Source of the DNA: Castanea sativa
Lineage: Eukaryota; Streptophyta; Magnoliopsida; Fagales; Fagaceae
Assembly (NCBI RefSeq): GCF_040712315.1
Contig: NC_134017.1
Location: 58,216,636 to 58,280,635, forward strand
Length of the DNA: 64,000 nt
Direction: 5' to 3'
Of the stretch, positions 11,401-22,599 are shown piece after piece. The notes beneath the pieces are model-generated. The model had not been told where the DNA came from. It saw only the letters and a list, made by a program, of their open reading frames with translations, and searched no databases. Position 1 is the first letter of the stretch. Each line of letters begins with the position of its first letter. The position numbers were made by a program, and so were the translations under genes.

Positions 11401-12287
11401 TCTTTTTCTCTCTCGATCGTCCATGTGTGGTTTTCTCCTGCAGCCAACACGACCTGGTAGCATTCTCTGGCCAAAACTTGGTCTCCTTTTACCTTATCGA
11501 CTCCGTCTTCGGTTGGGAATTTTATCTTTAGGCAGTAGGTGGACGTTGTTGCCTTCCACCGGTTGAGCGTAGGTCTCCCAATGATCACATTGTATGAAGA
11601 GGGGCAGTCCACAACCAGGAAGTCCAGATGACGGGTCTGCTGCTTCGGGTAGGCGCCTATTGTGACTTTTAGTGTCACAATGCCCTTGGGGTATACCCTG
11701 TCACCGCTAAAGCTGAAGAAGGGAGACTCAAATGGGCGCAATCTACCAGGACCTAGTTTCAACTGTTGGAAGGCCGATATGTACATGATGTCTGCAGAGC
11801 TACCGTTGTCGACGAGGATCCTTTTAGTGTTGAACCCTTCAATTGCGAGTGCTATCACCAGAGGGTCGTTATGGGGCTGCCTGATTCCCCTTACGTCCTC
11901 TTCACTGAAGAATATATCTTGGTTCGTCTGTCTTTGTTTCAATAGGGGTTCCATGTGGACACTGTTTACTTGTCTCTGGCATGCTTTCTTGAGGGACTTG
12001 TATGATCCTCCCATGATGGGTCCTCCTGCTATTGTGCTTATCTCCCCGATTACTTCTTGTGGTTGAGATTGACGACTCTCGTTCTTGGACGAGGGCTCTT
12101 GTTGGCTCGTGTCGCCTTCCCTGAATCTGCTGGAGTCCGCCTTCTTTACGTACTTCTGAAGTTTTCCTTTCCGTATCAATTCTTCTATCTGTCCTTTCAG
12201 ATCTCGGCAATCTTTTGTGTAATGGCCGTGATCCTTGTGGAATCGGTAGTATTTGCTTTTGTCCCGCACACTCGGTGAGGAGTGCAA
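8472..12287 (-). CDS. pol: gypsy pol polyprotein (protease, RT with deletion, RNase H, integrase)
   Basis: An open frame of 1271 codons. From the N-terminus it shows a degenerate zinc knuckle ([15 protein letters not shown], first Cys replaced by Tyr), then the protease active site VDNGSSAD near residue 160. RT follows from about 405, then RNase H (TDGS...NNEAEYE) near 690-830. The integrase zinc finger with HH-CC and core Asp residues ([14 protein letters not shown]) and Glu (RQTEVTNRT) follow. The RT runs directly from GLYCYKV to [10 protein letters not shown] near residue 489, so the segment that should hold the YxDD catalytic loop (roughly 90-100 residues) is missing in frame. The reading frame stays open for the whole length, so the deletion is the main visible defect. 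The product would be unable to reverse transcribe. Confidence 0.9.
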   Translation of the reverse strand: MHSSPSVRDKSKYYRFHKDHGHYTKDCRDLKGQIEELIRKGKLQKYVKKADSSRFREGDTSQQEPSSKNESRQSQPQEVIGEISTIAGGPIMGGSYKSLKKACQRQVNSVHMEPLLKQRQTNQDIFFSEEDVRGIRQPHNDPLVIALAIEGFNTKRILVDNGSSADIMYISAFQQLKLGPGRLRPFESPFFSFSGDRVYPKGIVTLKVTIGAYPKQQTRHLDFLVVDCPSSYNVIIGRPTLNRWKATTSTYCLKIKFPTEDGVDKVKGDQVLARECYQVVLAAGENHTWTIEREKEDNMEALETVELVEGENSKVTRIGTTISPEMRNEFVRFLKGNLDVFAWSHEDMLGIPCQVIQHELKTNPEKKPVQQKRRVFAPERNQAITEEVNRLLQADFIREVYYPEWLANVVLVKKANGKWRMCVDFTDLNKACPKDSFPLPRIDQLVDSTAGHKLLTFVDAFSGYNQIKMAEKDQEKTAFITSQGLYCYKVILNMASPKTVKEVQKLTGRIAALNRFVSKATDKCLPFFKTLKQAFAWTDECEAAFQELKRYLGSPPILSPSKARESLYLYLAVSTTAVSAALIREEDKKQLLVYYVSQAFQGAEARYPRIEKIVFALIVASRKLRPYFEAHPILVMTDQPIRKSMNKPEAAGRMVQWAIELSQFDIEYHPRTAIKAQALANFIAEFTLPEDDDDQKEVERWTIQTDGSSTQKRGGVGVIINTPDGEKLQYGVQLKFPATNNEAEYEGILTGLRLGKALGIKNLLIQSDSKLAIGQIREEYEAKEERMQKYLKLIKYLACGFDKLDFVRIPRSQNAAADEVAKMASSDEELMNSEILMEIQKHPSIEEVPVFSVQSIGGWMEPIISYLQDGHLPSDSAEARKIKARAARFTILNGTLYKRGFSLPYLKCLDEEEAKYVLHEIHEGICGDHAGPRSLVSKVVRTGYFWPTMQADATELVKRCNRCQRFGNVQRLPAEKMTTITSPWPFAQWGIDIIGPLPQGRGQVRFLLVAIDYFTKWVEAEAMATITEARIRSFVWRNIVCRFRIPRTIISDNGRQFDSQGFKDFCSGLGIKNKFSSPGHPQSNRQTEVTNRTLLRIVKAQLDEAKDAWPEELPNVLWAYRMTVRTPTGETPFRLTYGTEAVIPVEVGMTSIWREVFYEEDNEDQLRINLDCLDEVRDKASDVTKKYQQKMNEYYNKRVKLRRLGIGDLVLRKVTTATKNSAHGNLGPTWEGPYRVVHYSPQGSYHLETLDGQKLPRPWNIEYLKKYHQQM

Positions 12288-12416
12288 GGGCCTCGGCCAT
12301 TTTAGGTGGTGTTGGTCCTAAATCTGTGTCAAAATTTTGTCAACAGGCATAATTAAGGGTGTGAATTTTACCGGTCGTGGAGCTTTCTCATCTTTTCGTC
12401 TGTCAATGTCACCTCC

Positions 12417-13253
12417 TCATCGGCTTGGGCGCTCCCTCTTCTGTCCCCTGCGTTCGTCTTCCTTCCTTCCGTCCCTCTTTGGCTTTTCCTCGTCTACGAT
12501 GGCCGCCAGTGCGTCCTCAGCATTCATGTACTTTTGAGCTTTCAATAGCATCTCCGCCATTGTCCGGGGTGGATTTTTTGCCAACGAGACAACGAACTCC
12601 CTGGACTTAAGCCCCGCTTTAAATGTTGTCAGCTGGACCTTATTGTCCGCGTTGTCCACCTCTAGGGTCTCTCGAGTGAAGCGTTTCACGTACGACCGCA
12701 AGGTCTCCCTTTCTCCTTGCTTAATAGTAAGTAGGTGATCTGCTGGTCTCTTGGGGCGTTGTCCCCCGACAAAATGGCGTAGGAAAGCATTACTTAACTG
12801 CTCAAAGTTGTCGATGGACGAAGTGGGCAATCTCGTGAACCACTCTCGTCCAGCCCCCTTCAGCGTAGTGGGGAATGAACGACACATGATCTCATCAGGG
12901 GGCTGTTGAAGGCCTAAGGTCGTCTTGAAGGTGTTAAGGTGATCTTGGGGATCTTTGAGCCCGTCAAAAGGCTCAAGCTGAGGTAGTCGAAATTTCGCTG
13001 ATACTGGTCGTTCTAGGACTACCATGGTAAAAGGGGAGTCCGTCGCTCTGACCATTTTATCCAGGCTTCGATCGGTATTTTCTTTGATGGCATTTCTTAA
13101 TTCATCCATCTCCTTCCTCATCTCTTGGAGGATGTCAGAATGCTGCTCCTCTGGGGTTACCGTTCTCCGTCGGTCACTTCTTCCATGGCTATCCCCTTCG
13201 TCCTCTTGGACAGCTCTTGACCGGTTCTCTTCTTGCTGTAACCTTTGTCTCAT
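12417..13253 (-). CDS. gag: gypsy gag (retrotransposon gag capsid domain)
   Basis: The frame encodes 278 residues. An N-terminal charged coiled region is followed by a capsid-like segment with the signature PFDGLKDPQDHL near residue 95 and REWFTRLP about 40 residues later. This is the usual plant Retrotrans_gag pattern. It ends at a TGA at 12417, about 130 bases before the pol frame opens. The zinc knuckle expected at the gag C-terminus is found in the pol frame, so an early stop and frame change separate them. The start at 13253 is the first Met; the true start may lie upstream toward the primer site. Confidence 0.85.
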   Translation of the reverse strand: MRQRLQQEENRSRAVQEDEGDSHGRSDRRRTVTPEEQHSDILQEMRKEMDELRNAIKENTDRSLDKMVRATDSPFTMVVLERPVSAKFRLPQLEPFDGLKDPQDHLNTFKTTLGLQQPPDEIMCRSFPTTLKGAGREWFTRLPTSSIDNFEQLSNAFLRHFVGGQRPKRPADHLLTIKQGERETLRSYVKRFTRETLEVDNADNKVQLTTFKAGLKSREFVVSLAKNPPRTMAEMLLKAQKYMNAEDALAAIVDEEKPKRDGRKEDERRGQKRERPSR

Positions 13254-13388
13254 CTCTTGATTCTGTCTGGTAAGTTCTTTGACGGTGGCTGCGAGATTTC
13301 AGACTTGCTGCGCCAAGGTCGCTGAGTCCTGGTTAGATTCCATCTGGAGCTGGTAGGAACCACGTTCTTGTTGTATGAGAAAGTCGTT

Positions 13389-13404
13389 CCCACAGACGGC
13401 GCCA
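13389..13404 (-). other. gypsy primer binding site
   Basis: On the element's strand the sequence TGGCGCCGTCTGTGGG begins three bases after the end of the 5' LTR. TGG complements a tRNA CCA tail, and TGGCGCC sites are usual in plant gypsy elements. I did not assign the tRNA with certainty. Confidence 0.8.
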
Positions 13405-13407
13405 AAC

Positions 13408-13976
13408 TGATGAAGCAGTATCTCGTCGGTTTGCTAGGATTCGTCCCGATGGCTCCTGGAAGTACTCTGACGACCCTGCCTTTCATACCAACCAGCTCTT
13501 GAAATGATGCAGTAAGGAGAGTTTTTTTTTTCCTTGGTTGTGAGCAGCAGATAAGGGTAGGTAAGCACTAAGCAGCTCTGCCGTATGACATAAACAACGA
13601 AATATGGACAGCGGTGTGGTGCCTGCCACAATGCCTCCGATGATAAAGTCAGTACCAAAGAAGATAATAATCGAAATATCAATAAAAATGATTCAGGTTG
13701 TGATGTTGTTTTTTGTACCTTGTTTTGGTGTTGTGAGGGCTTTTATATACCCTTGGGGATTATACCCGTTGGGGTATTAATGATTCTTCTTGTAACGTCT
13801 TTAGGGGAGTAATGGGCGTTAATGCCTTCCCGTTGGTTCGTCCAGCTGGTCCTGTAATGGTTGAGGCTTTATTGGCAGCATTTAATGACATTAACTCTTC
13901 CTCCAATGACGCCGATAACTGGTCATGTTCGTATGTAAGATCATCTCGTCTATGTCTAACTTCGTCAGTCCCATCA
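13408..13976 (-). repeat. gypsy 5' LTR (569 bp) with an extra segment
   Basis: In plus-strand reading it starts TGATGAAGCAG and ends CAGTCCCATCA, as the other LTR does. It carries 131 bases at 13480-13611 where the partner has 28. That segment includes GCAGATAAGGGTAGG and AAACAACGAA, resembling the 5' flank of kinase E (61701-61752). The GGGTC duplication follows at 13977-13981. Confidence 0.92.
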
Positions 13977-13981
13977 GGGTC

Positions 13982-16900
13982 CATCGCATGTCAGTAGCTT
14001 CCTTGTGTTGTGGTATTCGTAGGTGTGCAAGTCTGATGTCTTCAAGCATGGTGCATGCTTTATGGATAATATCTCTACATGACTGTCGTGGGGCCCCAAG
14101 TCTTGTTTTATTCCTACTAAACCACATGCACCAAGTGGTAGTGATAACAAACTCAAGTAAATCCATCCCCACGTGTTGAACAAATATAAGGTGCCAAAGA
14201 AGGTCTATGTAGTCCCTGTATTGCATGCCTCTGAGATCAATTGGTATACCAGCAGCTTCCCAAGTTTCTCGGGCTAATGTACAATCCCAAAACAAGTGAC
14301 CACTAGTTTCATCGCTTAGTCCGCAAGCCTCACAAGTGGGGTTATCTAGGACTCCACAGTGACAAAGATTCACTTTTGTTGGTAGAATATTGAGGCTGGC
14401 CCTCGAAGCAAAGGTTTTCAACTTATTTGGGATGTTGAGACTCCATAAGGTTCACCAGAAAGTTTTATGGGTTTGGTATCTTGATGTTCGGCATGGGTGT
14501 GATAATGAAGATAGTGATGAAGCCACTTTGTACGCACTATTGACCGTGAAGGTACCTCGTGGAGTGTAGGCCCAAATGAGACGGTCTCTAGCACAATATT
14601 TGCTTCGAGGGATACTCAGGATTGTGTCTGCATCGTCTGGGAGAAAAATTTGACGTATCAAGGAAGCTTTCCACTCACCTGTGTTTTCATCTAGCAACTG
14701 AGAAACACGTGCATCTGCAGGTAGTATACTTGGAGGGGAGATGGTTTGAAAAGTGGTAGGTTTTGGGAGCCATTTATCCAACTAAATCCTTACCGAAGAC
14801 CCATCACCAACTTGCCAACGACAACCTGCTCTGACCACACTTTGGGCAACCGTGATGCTACGCCATGCAATGGAGGGCTTTGGGCCTAGTTCTGCATTGA
14901 GAAAGTCACAGTTGGGAAAATAGCGAGCTTTGAGGACCCGGTACACTAAGGAGTGTGTATTGGCTTGTAGACGCCAGCCCTACTTGGCTAAGAGTGCCAA
15001 GTTAAATGCTTTGAGATTACAAAAACCCAAGCCACCTTCTATTTTCGGAACACAGACTTTATCCCAACTCAGCCATGCCATTCTATTTTCTTTCATTAGA
15101 TTGTCCCCACCAGAAAGCCCAGACCATGCTAGTCATCTCATCACAAAGAGTATCCGGAAGTTTAAAAACACTCATGGTGTATGTTGGGATGGCTTGTGCT
15201 ATTGGTTTAATGAGAATTTCCTTGTCTGCTTGTGAAAGCATCTTCTCCTTCCACCCTGATAGTTTGTTGTCCAACCTTTCTTTCAATGCACGAAAGGTGT
15301 TCTTCTTTGACCTGCCCACCAAAGAGGGAAGGCCAAGGTATGTTTCATGCTGCTTTATAACTTCTGCTCCAAAGCGCTCCTTTAGCTCTTCTTGGAGGTC
15401 TTGTGGGGTGTTTCGACTGAAAAATAAAGAGGTCTTCTCACGGTTGATTTTTTGGCTAGATGCGTGCTCATAAGTTTCCAAGATGTGCTCAAGATGATTG
15501 CATTCTTCCTTAGTGGCCTGACAAAAAATTATGCTATCATCTGCAAAAAAGAGGTGAGAAATCCATGGGCCTTGAGGACTAGCAGCAACCCCCTTAAGTG
15601 AGCCAGCGGATGTGGCTTGTTGAAGTAGAGATGAAAGGCCCTCTGCACAAAACAAGAAAAGGAATGGGGAAATGGGATCCCCTTGCCTCAAGCCCCTAGT
15701 GGGGGTAATGCGGCCATGGGGTTTGCCATTTAATCTAATTGAGTATGTAACAGAGGTAACACATTGCATCATGAGAGTTATCCATTTAGAATCAAAGCCC
15801 ATTTTCTGCATTATATCTCAGAGACATCCCCATTTTATCCTATCAAAAGCTTTACTCATGTCAAGTTTCAAGACCATCTCTCTAGTTGTATCACTTCTTT
15901 TTTGGTTTAGGTGGTGCATAGTTTCAAAAGCAACTAAGACATTATCAGTAATAAGGCGAGAAGACATAAAAGCACTCTGATGTTCACTGATTATATTGGG
16001 GAGGAAACGTTTCAGTCTATTGGCAATAACTTTAGAGGCTAATCTAGAGAGGACATTGCTCAAGCTTATAGGTCTGTACTGTGTTATCTTTGTAGGGTTT
16101 TTAACTTTAGGGATAAGGATAATATGAGTTTCATTAAATTTTGGGAGATGATTCCTAAATTTAAAAAATCAAGTACAACTTTAGTAACATATTCACTAGA
16201 AAGTGACCAAAAATATTGATAGAATAGAGGAGGCATACCATCGGGCCAGGTGATTTCTTTGGATGCATTTGCTTGAGGGCTTTGTGCACTTCAACTTCTT
16301 GGAATGGTTGGCACAAAAAGTTGTTCATGGATTCGATCACGACAGGCTGAACCGCCTCAAAAATAGCTGTGGTATCAGTGAAACCATTAGAATGAAAAAT
16401 ATCTAAAAAATAATCTAATATAATCCTTTCCATATTCTGGTCGTCATCATGCCATACTCCGTTGTCATTAGTAAGGACATTAATAAAGTTTGTTTGCTTA
16501 CGGTTAGAGGCTTCTTGGTGAAAGAAAGCAGTGTTCTTATCGCCATCAATGATCCACATGTGCTTTGCTCGTTGGTGCCACATAGTATTTTCGGCATCAA
16601 GCCAACAATTAAGAGCTTTACGGACCTCCTGTATATGCTCAAAGTTATGCAATGGATTTTATTCAAGGACTTGGAGCTCTTTCTCTAACTGTGCTATTTG
16701 GCATCCCACATGGCCAAACTCATTTTTGTTCCAGGAGGATAATCGTGCTTTGCAACTATCAAGACAGTTTGTGATCTAGGAGCCATTTGGTTTGCATAAT
16801 CCTTCCAACCATGCTTCTTGGACCACTTCAGCACATCTTGGATCTCGAAGCCATATTGCTTCAAAGCAAAAAGGACGGTGGTGTGGAGAATGGTGTGGTC

Positions 16901-17079
16901 TACCTGTGGGTAGATACACCGCAAGCATGGAGTGGTTAGAAGTGGACATGGGTATATGGTGGACAGAAGCTCCTTGAAACAATGATTTCCATGCAGGGGT
17001 GGCAAGTGCTCTGTCTAACCGAATATGAATACGGCCTTCAGTAGGGTGGTTTCGAGACCAGGTGAAAGGTGAGCCAGTA
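13982..17079 (-). pseudogene. LINE ORF2 middle part: linker, reverse transcriptase, zf-RVT
   Basis: Read on the minus strand from 17079, the segment begins with the end of the endonuclease (IHIRLDRALATPAW by eye). It continues through the linker and a reverse transcriptase, which has LSNVLSRLASKVIANRLK, DMSKAFDRIKW, a GLRQGDPISP motif and the catalytic FFADD at about 15536-15550. The zf-RVT domain follows at 13982-14421, with paired Cys/His (CHCGVLDNPTCEACG, SGHLFWDC). There are several disablements: a stop near 16790, a frameshift near 16170, a stop near 15812, and stops near 15080, 14780 and 14450. The RT catalytic motif is intact, but the protein could not be made. Confidence 0.85.
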
Positions 17080-17084
17080 TAGCC
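17080..17084. repeat. left target-site duplication TAGCC of the copia element
   Basis: TAGCC precedes the 5' LTR and recurs at 22232-22236 after the 3' LTR, as expected for a Ty1/copia insertion. Confidence 0.9.
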
Positions 17085-17267
17085 TGTTAACGTACACTCA
17101 TATGTGGGCTTGGCCCATCTAGATCACTTACTTGTAGAGCACACATTGTACTATTTGTACTGCACTCATATTTACTTGTACAGCACTCATATGCCTCCTA
17201 TATAAAGGCACTCATGTATATTATTTTAGTGTGAAATACAATACTATTGAATTCAGTATTTCTAACA
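17085..17267 (+). repeat. copia 5' LTR (183 bp)
   Basis: TG...CA ends, with TCCTATATAAAGG near 17198, a good TATA box. Against the 3' LTR (204 bp) it lacks about 21 bases of a short internal duplication and differs at only a few other positions by eye, so the insertion is younger than the gypsy one or of similar age. Confidence 0.92.
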
Positions 17268-17280
17268 TGGTATCAGAGCC
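17268..17280 (+). other. copia primer binding site (initiator Met tRNA)
   Basis: TGGTATCAGAGCC lies directly after the LTR end. It is the standard complement of the 3' end of initiator tRNA-Met in plant copia elements. Confidence 0.9.
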
Positions 17281-17858
17281 ACTGCTTTGACCTTTTCTTC
17301 GCAGTCTTGTCTTTATTGGTGTAACTCCATTCTTAATATTGCTTTCGCTATCACAACAACTGCCACAGCCTTTCGCCGCTGAACCTTCGAGTCTTCCAGA
17401 CATCGTCCTCAGGTTCCGAACCTGTAGTAGTCGCCGTTGAGGAGTTTGAACACTGCAAAGACCACTGCCTTTTTCGGCACCGCCGTGAATATTGCTCCGA
17501 TAAATTTTCCGAAGGTACCACGAAGATCGCCTTGCTCCGATCTACCTGTTCATGAAAACCTCACAGTAATTGGAGCATCCACGCGCCCTCACGCGCCGCC
17601 CAAAGTTTCTGCACTGAAGGTCACGCGCCCACGCGCCTGCTCACGTGCCTCCACGCGTCAGACTGATCCTGCTGACGTCAGCCCTAGCCACGTCAGCCTG
17701 CCACAACATCGCTGACGTCACCTACCAGCACGCTGCTGACGTCACCGCCATGTCACCTTTGACCGTGACCGTTGACTTTTTGCAGTCCAGGTTCTCCTTA
17801 CTCAGTTTTTCGCGTAGATTTCATTTTTGCAGTCTGTTTTTGCATATTGTGTCTCTAA

Positions 17859-19409
17859 ATGGATAAAAAGGATGTTTTTCTTCCTCGGCCCATCAATACT
17901 GTATTGGAGGGGACTAGGAATTACTTATCTTGGTCTCAAGCTATGCGCAGTTTCCTTAAGGGTCGCATGCTCTGGCATTATTGCACTGGTGCAATCACTA
18001 TTCCTGTGAAGGGAGCAAGTGAAGAAGATGCTGCTTTTCTCAATCACATGATTGAATGGGATAGTCACAATCACATGATCCTCACATGGATTCGAAATAC
18101 TTCCATTCCCTCCATCTCCAATCTGCTGGGCAGCTTTGATGATGCGAAATCAGCATGGAATATGTTGGCCAAAAGATACTCTACCACTCACGGATCCATG
18201 AAATATCAGTTAGTGGTTGAATTGCATCAACTCAAGCAAGAACCAGGGCAGTCCATCAATGACTACTATGATCAGCTTCGCTTCATTTGGGACCAAATTG
18301 ACCTTTCTGATCCAACTTGGGCATGCTCAAAAGATGCCCAACAATATGTTGCTATTAGAGATGAATTTCGTCTTTATGAGTTCCTGATGTCACTCCACAA
18401 GGACTATGAGCCCATTCGAGGTCAGCTTCTGAATCGTTGTTCTCTTCCCTCTCTTGATACTGCTATGAATGAGTTAGTCAGAGAAGAAGCTCGCCTTGCA
18501 ACTCTTCGAGCCCAGGATAAGTTTAATGTTCTAGCCCTTACTCCTTCTGCTCCATCCATAGAGCAACCTCAGCACTCAGGTGATCCTTTTGGCTCCAGTA
18601 ATCGTCGCAGACAGACCAATAAAAAGTTCCGCAACTATTGCAAGCGCCCTGGCCACACTATTGAGACTTGTTACCGTCGCAGTAAATCTACTGCTGCAAT
18701 TGCTAACACTGAGTTTACTCCGCCAATGCCTCCCATTTCAGCTGAGTCCCAGTCTTCTGGATCCACTATCAACCTCTCACCCACTGACCTACAGGAGATC
18801 ATAGCTCAAGCTGTTCGTATGGCTAGTAATGCATCTCTTTCCACTGCTCTCTCAGTTTTACCCGGTAAGTCTCAAACTTGGCTTTTTGATTCTACCTGTT
18901 GCAATCACATGACACCTCACTCGTCCTTATTCTCCAAACTTGACCCTGCTCCACATCCCCTCAATATTCACATAGCTGATGGTTCCACCATGCATGAGAA
19001 TAGTCTTGGTTTTGTTTCAACCTCCAACCTCTCTGTTCCTGGGGTCTACCATGTTCCAAACCTATCTTATAATTTGTGTTCTGTGGGACAATTAGCTGAA
19101 CTAGGTTATCGCCTTATTTTTGACTATTTTGGGTGTATTGTGCGAGATCCGAGGACGGGGCAAGAGCTTGGGACCGGCCCTAGAGTTGGGCGTATGTTTC
19201 CAGTGGACAATATTCATCTTCCACCTGTTGCTCCGGTGTCTGTTGCTGCTGCTGCTGCTGCGGTGTCTTCCTTACCCTCTCTCTCACTTTGGCACTCTCG
19301 TCTTGGTCATGCACCCTCTTCTCGGGTACAACAGTTAGCTTCTAAGGGCTTGTTAGGTTTTGTGTCCAAAGACAATTTTAATTGTACTTCATGCCAGTTA
19401 GGAAAATAG
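17859..19409 (+). pseudogene. copia gag and protease, with integrase zinc finger
   Basis: The frame of 516 codons starts MDKKDVFLPRP and shows a copia-type gag (YLSWSQAM, SINDYYDQLRFIWDQID), a degenerate knuckle region (NYCKRPGHTIETC) and a protease motif WLFDSTCCNHMT. It ends in the integrase zinc finger (WHSRLGH...CTSCQLGK), where TAG at 19407-19409 cuts the polyprotein before the integrase core. The 590-base leader (17268-17858) has no other gene. The Ser-Thr after the catalytic Asp differs from the commonest DSG but similar variants occur in copia proteases. Confidence 0.88.
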
Positions 19410-20539
19410 CCAGCTTTACCTTTTAATAATAGTGATTCTATTTCTAATAGTATTTTTGAGTTAATTCATTCTGATGTTTGGGGACCTTCTCTTGTTGCTA
19501 GTATTGGTGGATCTCGATATTTTGTTGTTTTCATCGATGATTATTCTCGTTACAGTTGGATATTTCCTATGAAATCTCGTTCTGAAATTTTGCCAATATA
19601 TAGTAATTTTGCAAAAATGGTTGAAACCCAATTCTCCAAAAAATCAAAATATTTCGTTCTGATAATGCTCTTGAATACATTCAATATACTTTTCAAACTC
19701 TGTTACACTCCTATGGCACTATACATCATCTAACTTGTCCAGGTACCTCTCAGCAAAATGGTCGAGCTGAACGTAAACTTCTTCATATTCTTGACACTGT
19801 TCGTACTCTTCTTCTTTCTGCCAAGGTTCCTCTTCCATTCTGGGGTGAAGCTGCTCTTCATGCTGTTCACACCATCAACCGCATTCCAAGCACTGTCATC
19901 CATAATCAAATTCCGTATGAGCGTCTCTTTGGGTCACCCCCTGACTATCATCACCTTCACTCTTTTGGATCTGCTTGTTTCGTTCTTCTTCAATCTCATG
20001 AGCATAACAAACTTGAGCCTCAATCTCGACTTTGCTGTTTCCTTGGTTATGGCGAAACACAAAAAGGGTATTGATGTTATGATCTTGTCTTTCATCGCCT
20101 TCGTGTTTCTCGTAATGTTGTCTTCTGGGAACACCGCTTGTTTGTTGAACTCTCTCATTTTCGTTCTTCCCTCACTACCTCATCTGTACTTGAAGTTTTT
20201 CTAGAGGAGTCTCATGTTCCTTCTCCAACTCCATTTGATCCTCCTTTAGACTTCTCTATACAAACACCCGATCCTTTTAATGTCTCTTCTGGACAAGTCG
20301 AAGATGAGTAGATTGATGACAAGCTACCCCAACTCGAGCCTAGGTCCCCCGCTCCTGCTCCGCCTGAAGATCCTCCACAAAACCTTCCACCTCCACAAGA
20401 CATTCCACCTCGTCACTCAACCCCGGTAAGATTCATTCCTGCACATTTACTTGATTATCATTGTTACACTGCACTTGCTACACTCCAAGAGCCTCAAACC
20501 TATCATGAGGCCTCCACTGACCCTTTATGGCAGATTGCA
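19410..20539 (+). pseudogene. copia integrase core, broken by frameshift and stops
   Basis: Continuing the gag frame, the sequence encodes IHSDVWGP and VVFIDDYSRYSW, then shifts frame in the A run near 19640. In the shifted frame SDNALEY, PGTSQQNGRAERK and PLPFWGEA can be read, which supply the Asp and Glu of the DDE triad. Stops follow near 20069 (TGA) and 20309 (TAG). The Pro-rich linker (20330-20430) leads into RT. Confidence 0.8.
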
Positions 20540-22014
20540 ATGAAAGAGGAAATTGATGCATTAACCAAAAACCATACTTGGGACTTAGTTACTCTCCCTC
20601 CTGGACAGTCTGTGGTTGGTTGCAAGTGGATCTACAAGATTAAGACTCGCTCAGATGGGTCCATTGAGCGCTATAAGGCTCGCCTTGTTGCAAAAGGTTT
20701 TACACAGGAGTATGAGATTGATTATGAAGAGATCTTTGCTCCAGTTGCCCGCATCTCATCTGTTCGTGCCCTCTTGGTTGTTGCTGCTGCTAGTAAATGG
20801 GATCTTTTTCAGATGGATGTTAAAAATGCATTCCTTAATGGGGACTTGAGTGAAGAAGTTTACATGCAACCTCCTCCAGGTCTCTCCATTGACTCCAACA
20901 AGGTTTGCCGCCTTCGCCGAGCATTGTATGGTCTTAAACAAGCTCCTCGAGCCTGGTTTGCAAAATTTAGCTCTACTATCTTTCGCTTGGGTTACACTGC
21001 CAGTTCTTATGATGCTGCCTTATTTCTTTGTCGTACTGATAAAGGCACCATTCTACTTCTCCTCTATTTGGATGATATGATCATAACTGGTGATGACCTT
21101 AGTGGCATACAAGAACTCAAGGATTTTCTTAGTCAGCAGTTTGAGATGAAAGATCTTGGACATCTTAGCTATTTCTTGGGTCTTGAAATCACTCGTTCCT
21201 CAGATGGTCTTTATATTACTCAAGCCAAGATGCTTCTGATCTTTTGTCTCGTACTGGACTCACTGACAGCAAGACTGTTGACACTCCAGTTGAGCTTAAT
21301 GCGCATCTGACTCCCTCGGGGGGGAAACCATTGTCTAATCCTTCTCTTTACAGACGATTAGTTGGCAGCCTAGTTTATCTCACAGTTACTCGTCCAGACA
21401 TTTCTTATGCTGTTCATCAGGTCAGCTAGTATTTGTCTTCTCCACGGTCGACTCACTATGCTGCTGTTCTGCGCATTCTTCGATACTTGAAGGGCACTCT
21501 CTTCCATGGCCTTTTCTACTCAGCTCAATCTCCTCTTGTACTCTGTGCATTCTCTGATGCTGATTGGGCAGGAGATCCCACTGATTGTAGATCCACCACT
21601 GGCTATTGTTTTCTACTTGGCTCTTCCTTGATTTCTTGGCGAAGTAAGAAACAAACCTTTGTGGGCCGCTCCAGTACTGAAGCAGAATATCGTGCTCTTG
21701 CTGATACCAAATCTGAGCTTCTTTGGTTACGATGGCTTCTTACAGACTTAGGTGTGTCTACATCCTCTGCTACACCTCTTTATTGTGATAATCAAAGTGC
21801 CATTCACATTGCTCACAATGATGTCTTCCATAAACGGACTAAACATATTGAGATTGATTGTCATTTTATCCGTTATCATCTTGTTCATGGTACTCTCAAG
21901 CTCTTCTCCGTCTCCTCCAAAGATCAACTTGCAGACATCTTCACCAAGTCCCATTCTAAGGGACACCTTTGTGATTTGGTTGACAACCTCAAGTTGGTCT
22001 TACATCCACCTTGA
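20540..22014 (+). pseudogene. copia reverse transcriptase and RNase H, with one frameshift and one stop
   Basis: The RT begins with the copia signature HTWDLVTLPPG and GCKWIYKIKT, and has the catalytic YLDDM at about 21064-21078. A frameshift near 21235 moves it to the next frame (SRTGLTDSKTVDTPVELN). A TAG at 21428-21430 interrupts before LRILRYLKGTL. RNase H follows with SDADWAGD, STEAEYRAL, and CDNQSAIHIA, ending at 22014 just before the purine tract. All catalytic motifs remain, so the decay is by a few point changes. Confidence 0.88.
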
Positions 22015-22027
22015 GTTTGAGGGGGGC

Positions 22028-22231
22028 TGTTAACGTACACTCATATGTGGGCTTGGCCCATCTAGATCACTTACTTGTAGAGCACACATTGTACTACTTG
22101 TAGTGGACTCATATTTACTTGTACTGCACTCATATTTACTTGTACAGCACTCGTATGCCTCCTATATAAAGGCACTCATGTATATTATTTTAGTGTGAAA
22201 TATAATACTATTGAATTTAGTATTTCTAACA
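22028..22231 (+). repeat. copia 3' LTR (204 bp)
   Basis: It starts TGTTAACGTACAC after GGGGGGC and ends TTTCTAACA before TAGCC (22232-22236). It has an extra copy of the TCATATTTACTTGTAC unit relative to the 5' LTR. Confidence 0.92.
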
Positions 22232-22236
22232 TAGCC

Positions 22237-22470
22237 TAAGTCAACAAAGCCATAATGATGAATTACAGTGCGAAAGCAGTCCATCTGGCGGGTTGGTCTC
22301 AAACTTCCTCCACTTTTCTAGGACTGGCTAATGATTTCATTATAGTCTCCTACGCACAGCCATGGGAGATTGTTGGAGTGTCTAAGTGACTCAAGCAGCG
22401 TCCATGTTTCCTCTCGCTTGCTTGTATCAGGATGACCATAGAAGCTGGTGAGCCGCCATGTTATACCTGT
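22237..22470 (-). pseudogene. LINE ORF2 endonuclease, second part
   Basis: On the minus strand the piece encodes TWRLTSFYGHPDTSKR and LPWLCVGDYNEI, core motifs of the AP-endonuclease-like (EEP) domain, followed by a stop after ISQS. It is bounded by the hAT duplication on one side and the copia duplication on the other. It joins in sense with 26211-26489. Confidence 0.85.
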
Positions 22471-22478
22471 GTTAGTAC
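22471..22478. repeat. left 8-bp target-site duplication GTTAGTAC of the hAT element
   Basis: GTTAGTAC is repeated exactly at 26203-26210 on the far side of the element. Eight bases is the hallmark of hAT integration. Confidence 0.95.
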
Positions 22479-22599
22479 CTATGAAGCACGGGTGCGGCGT
22501 TTGGGCCACCGCACCCGCGTCGGACGCGGCCGGACGCGGCGACGCGCAGGCGACGTCGCTGCCTGCGCGTCCGTGCCGCGTCCGGCAATAAAATATTAT

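Larger units (their letters stand above)
4187..13976 (-). mobile_element. Ty3/gypsy Tat-type LTR retrotransposon, 9.8 kb, defective
   Basis: The element has two LTRs (4187-4651 and 13408-13976) and a GGGTC duplication on both sides. A primer site beginning TGGCGCC lies next to the right LTR and a polypurine tract next to the left LTR. On the minus strand it has gag (12417-13253) and a long pol frame (8472-12287), in the order protease, RT, RNase H, integrase typical of Ty3/gypsy. Between pol and the 3' LTR lie a dimeric tandem repeat and an antisense multi-exon ORF, features known in the Tat lineage. By eye the LTRs differ at about 18 of 430 alignable bases plus one large length difference, so the insertion is not recent. 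The RT lacks its catalytic motif. Confidence 0.92.
17085..22231 (+). mobile_element. Ty1/copia LTR retrotransposon, 5.1 kb, degenerate
   Basis: The LTRs lie at 17085-17267 and 22028-22231, both TGTTAACG...TTTCTAACA, flanked by TAGCC. A TGGTATCAGAGCC primer site follows the 5' LTR, and a purine tract GAGGGGGGC precedes the 3' LTR. The internal order is gag, protease, integrase, RT, RNase H, which defines copia. The element is inserted into the LINE in the opposite orientation. At least three stops and two frameshifts break the polyprotein. Confidence 0.93.

Noticed and set aside
8944..12278. Several plus-strand open frames opposite gypsy pol
   Set aside because: They are antisense shadows of a long, motif-rich pol frame and have no domain of their own.
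18890..18930. Copia protease DST instead of DSG as an inactivating change
   Set aside because: Variation after the catalytic Asp-Ser occurs in copia proteases; the stops and frameshifts explain the loss of function better.
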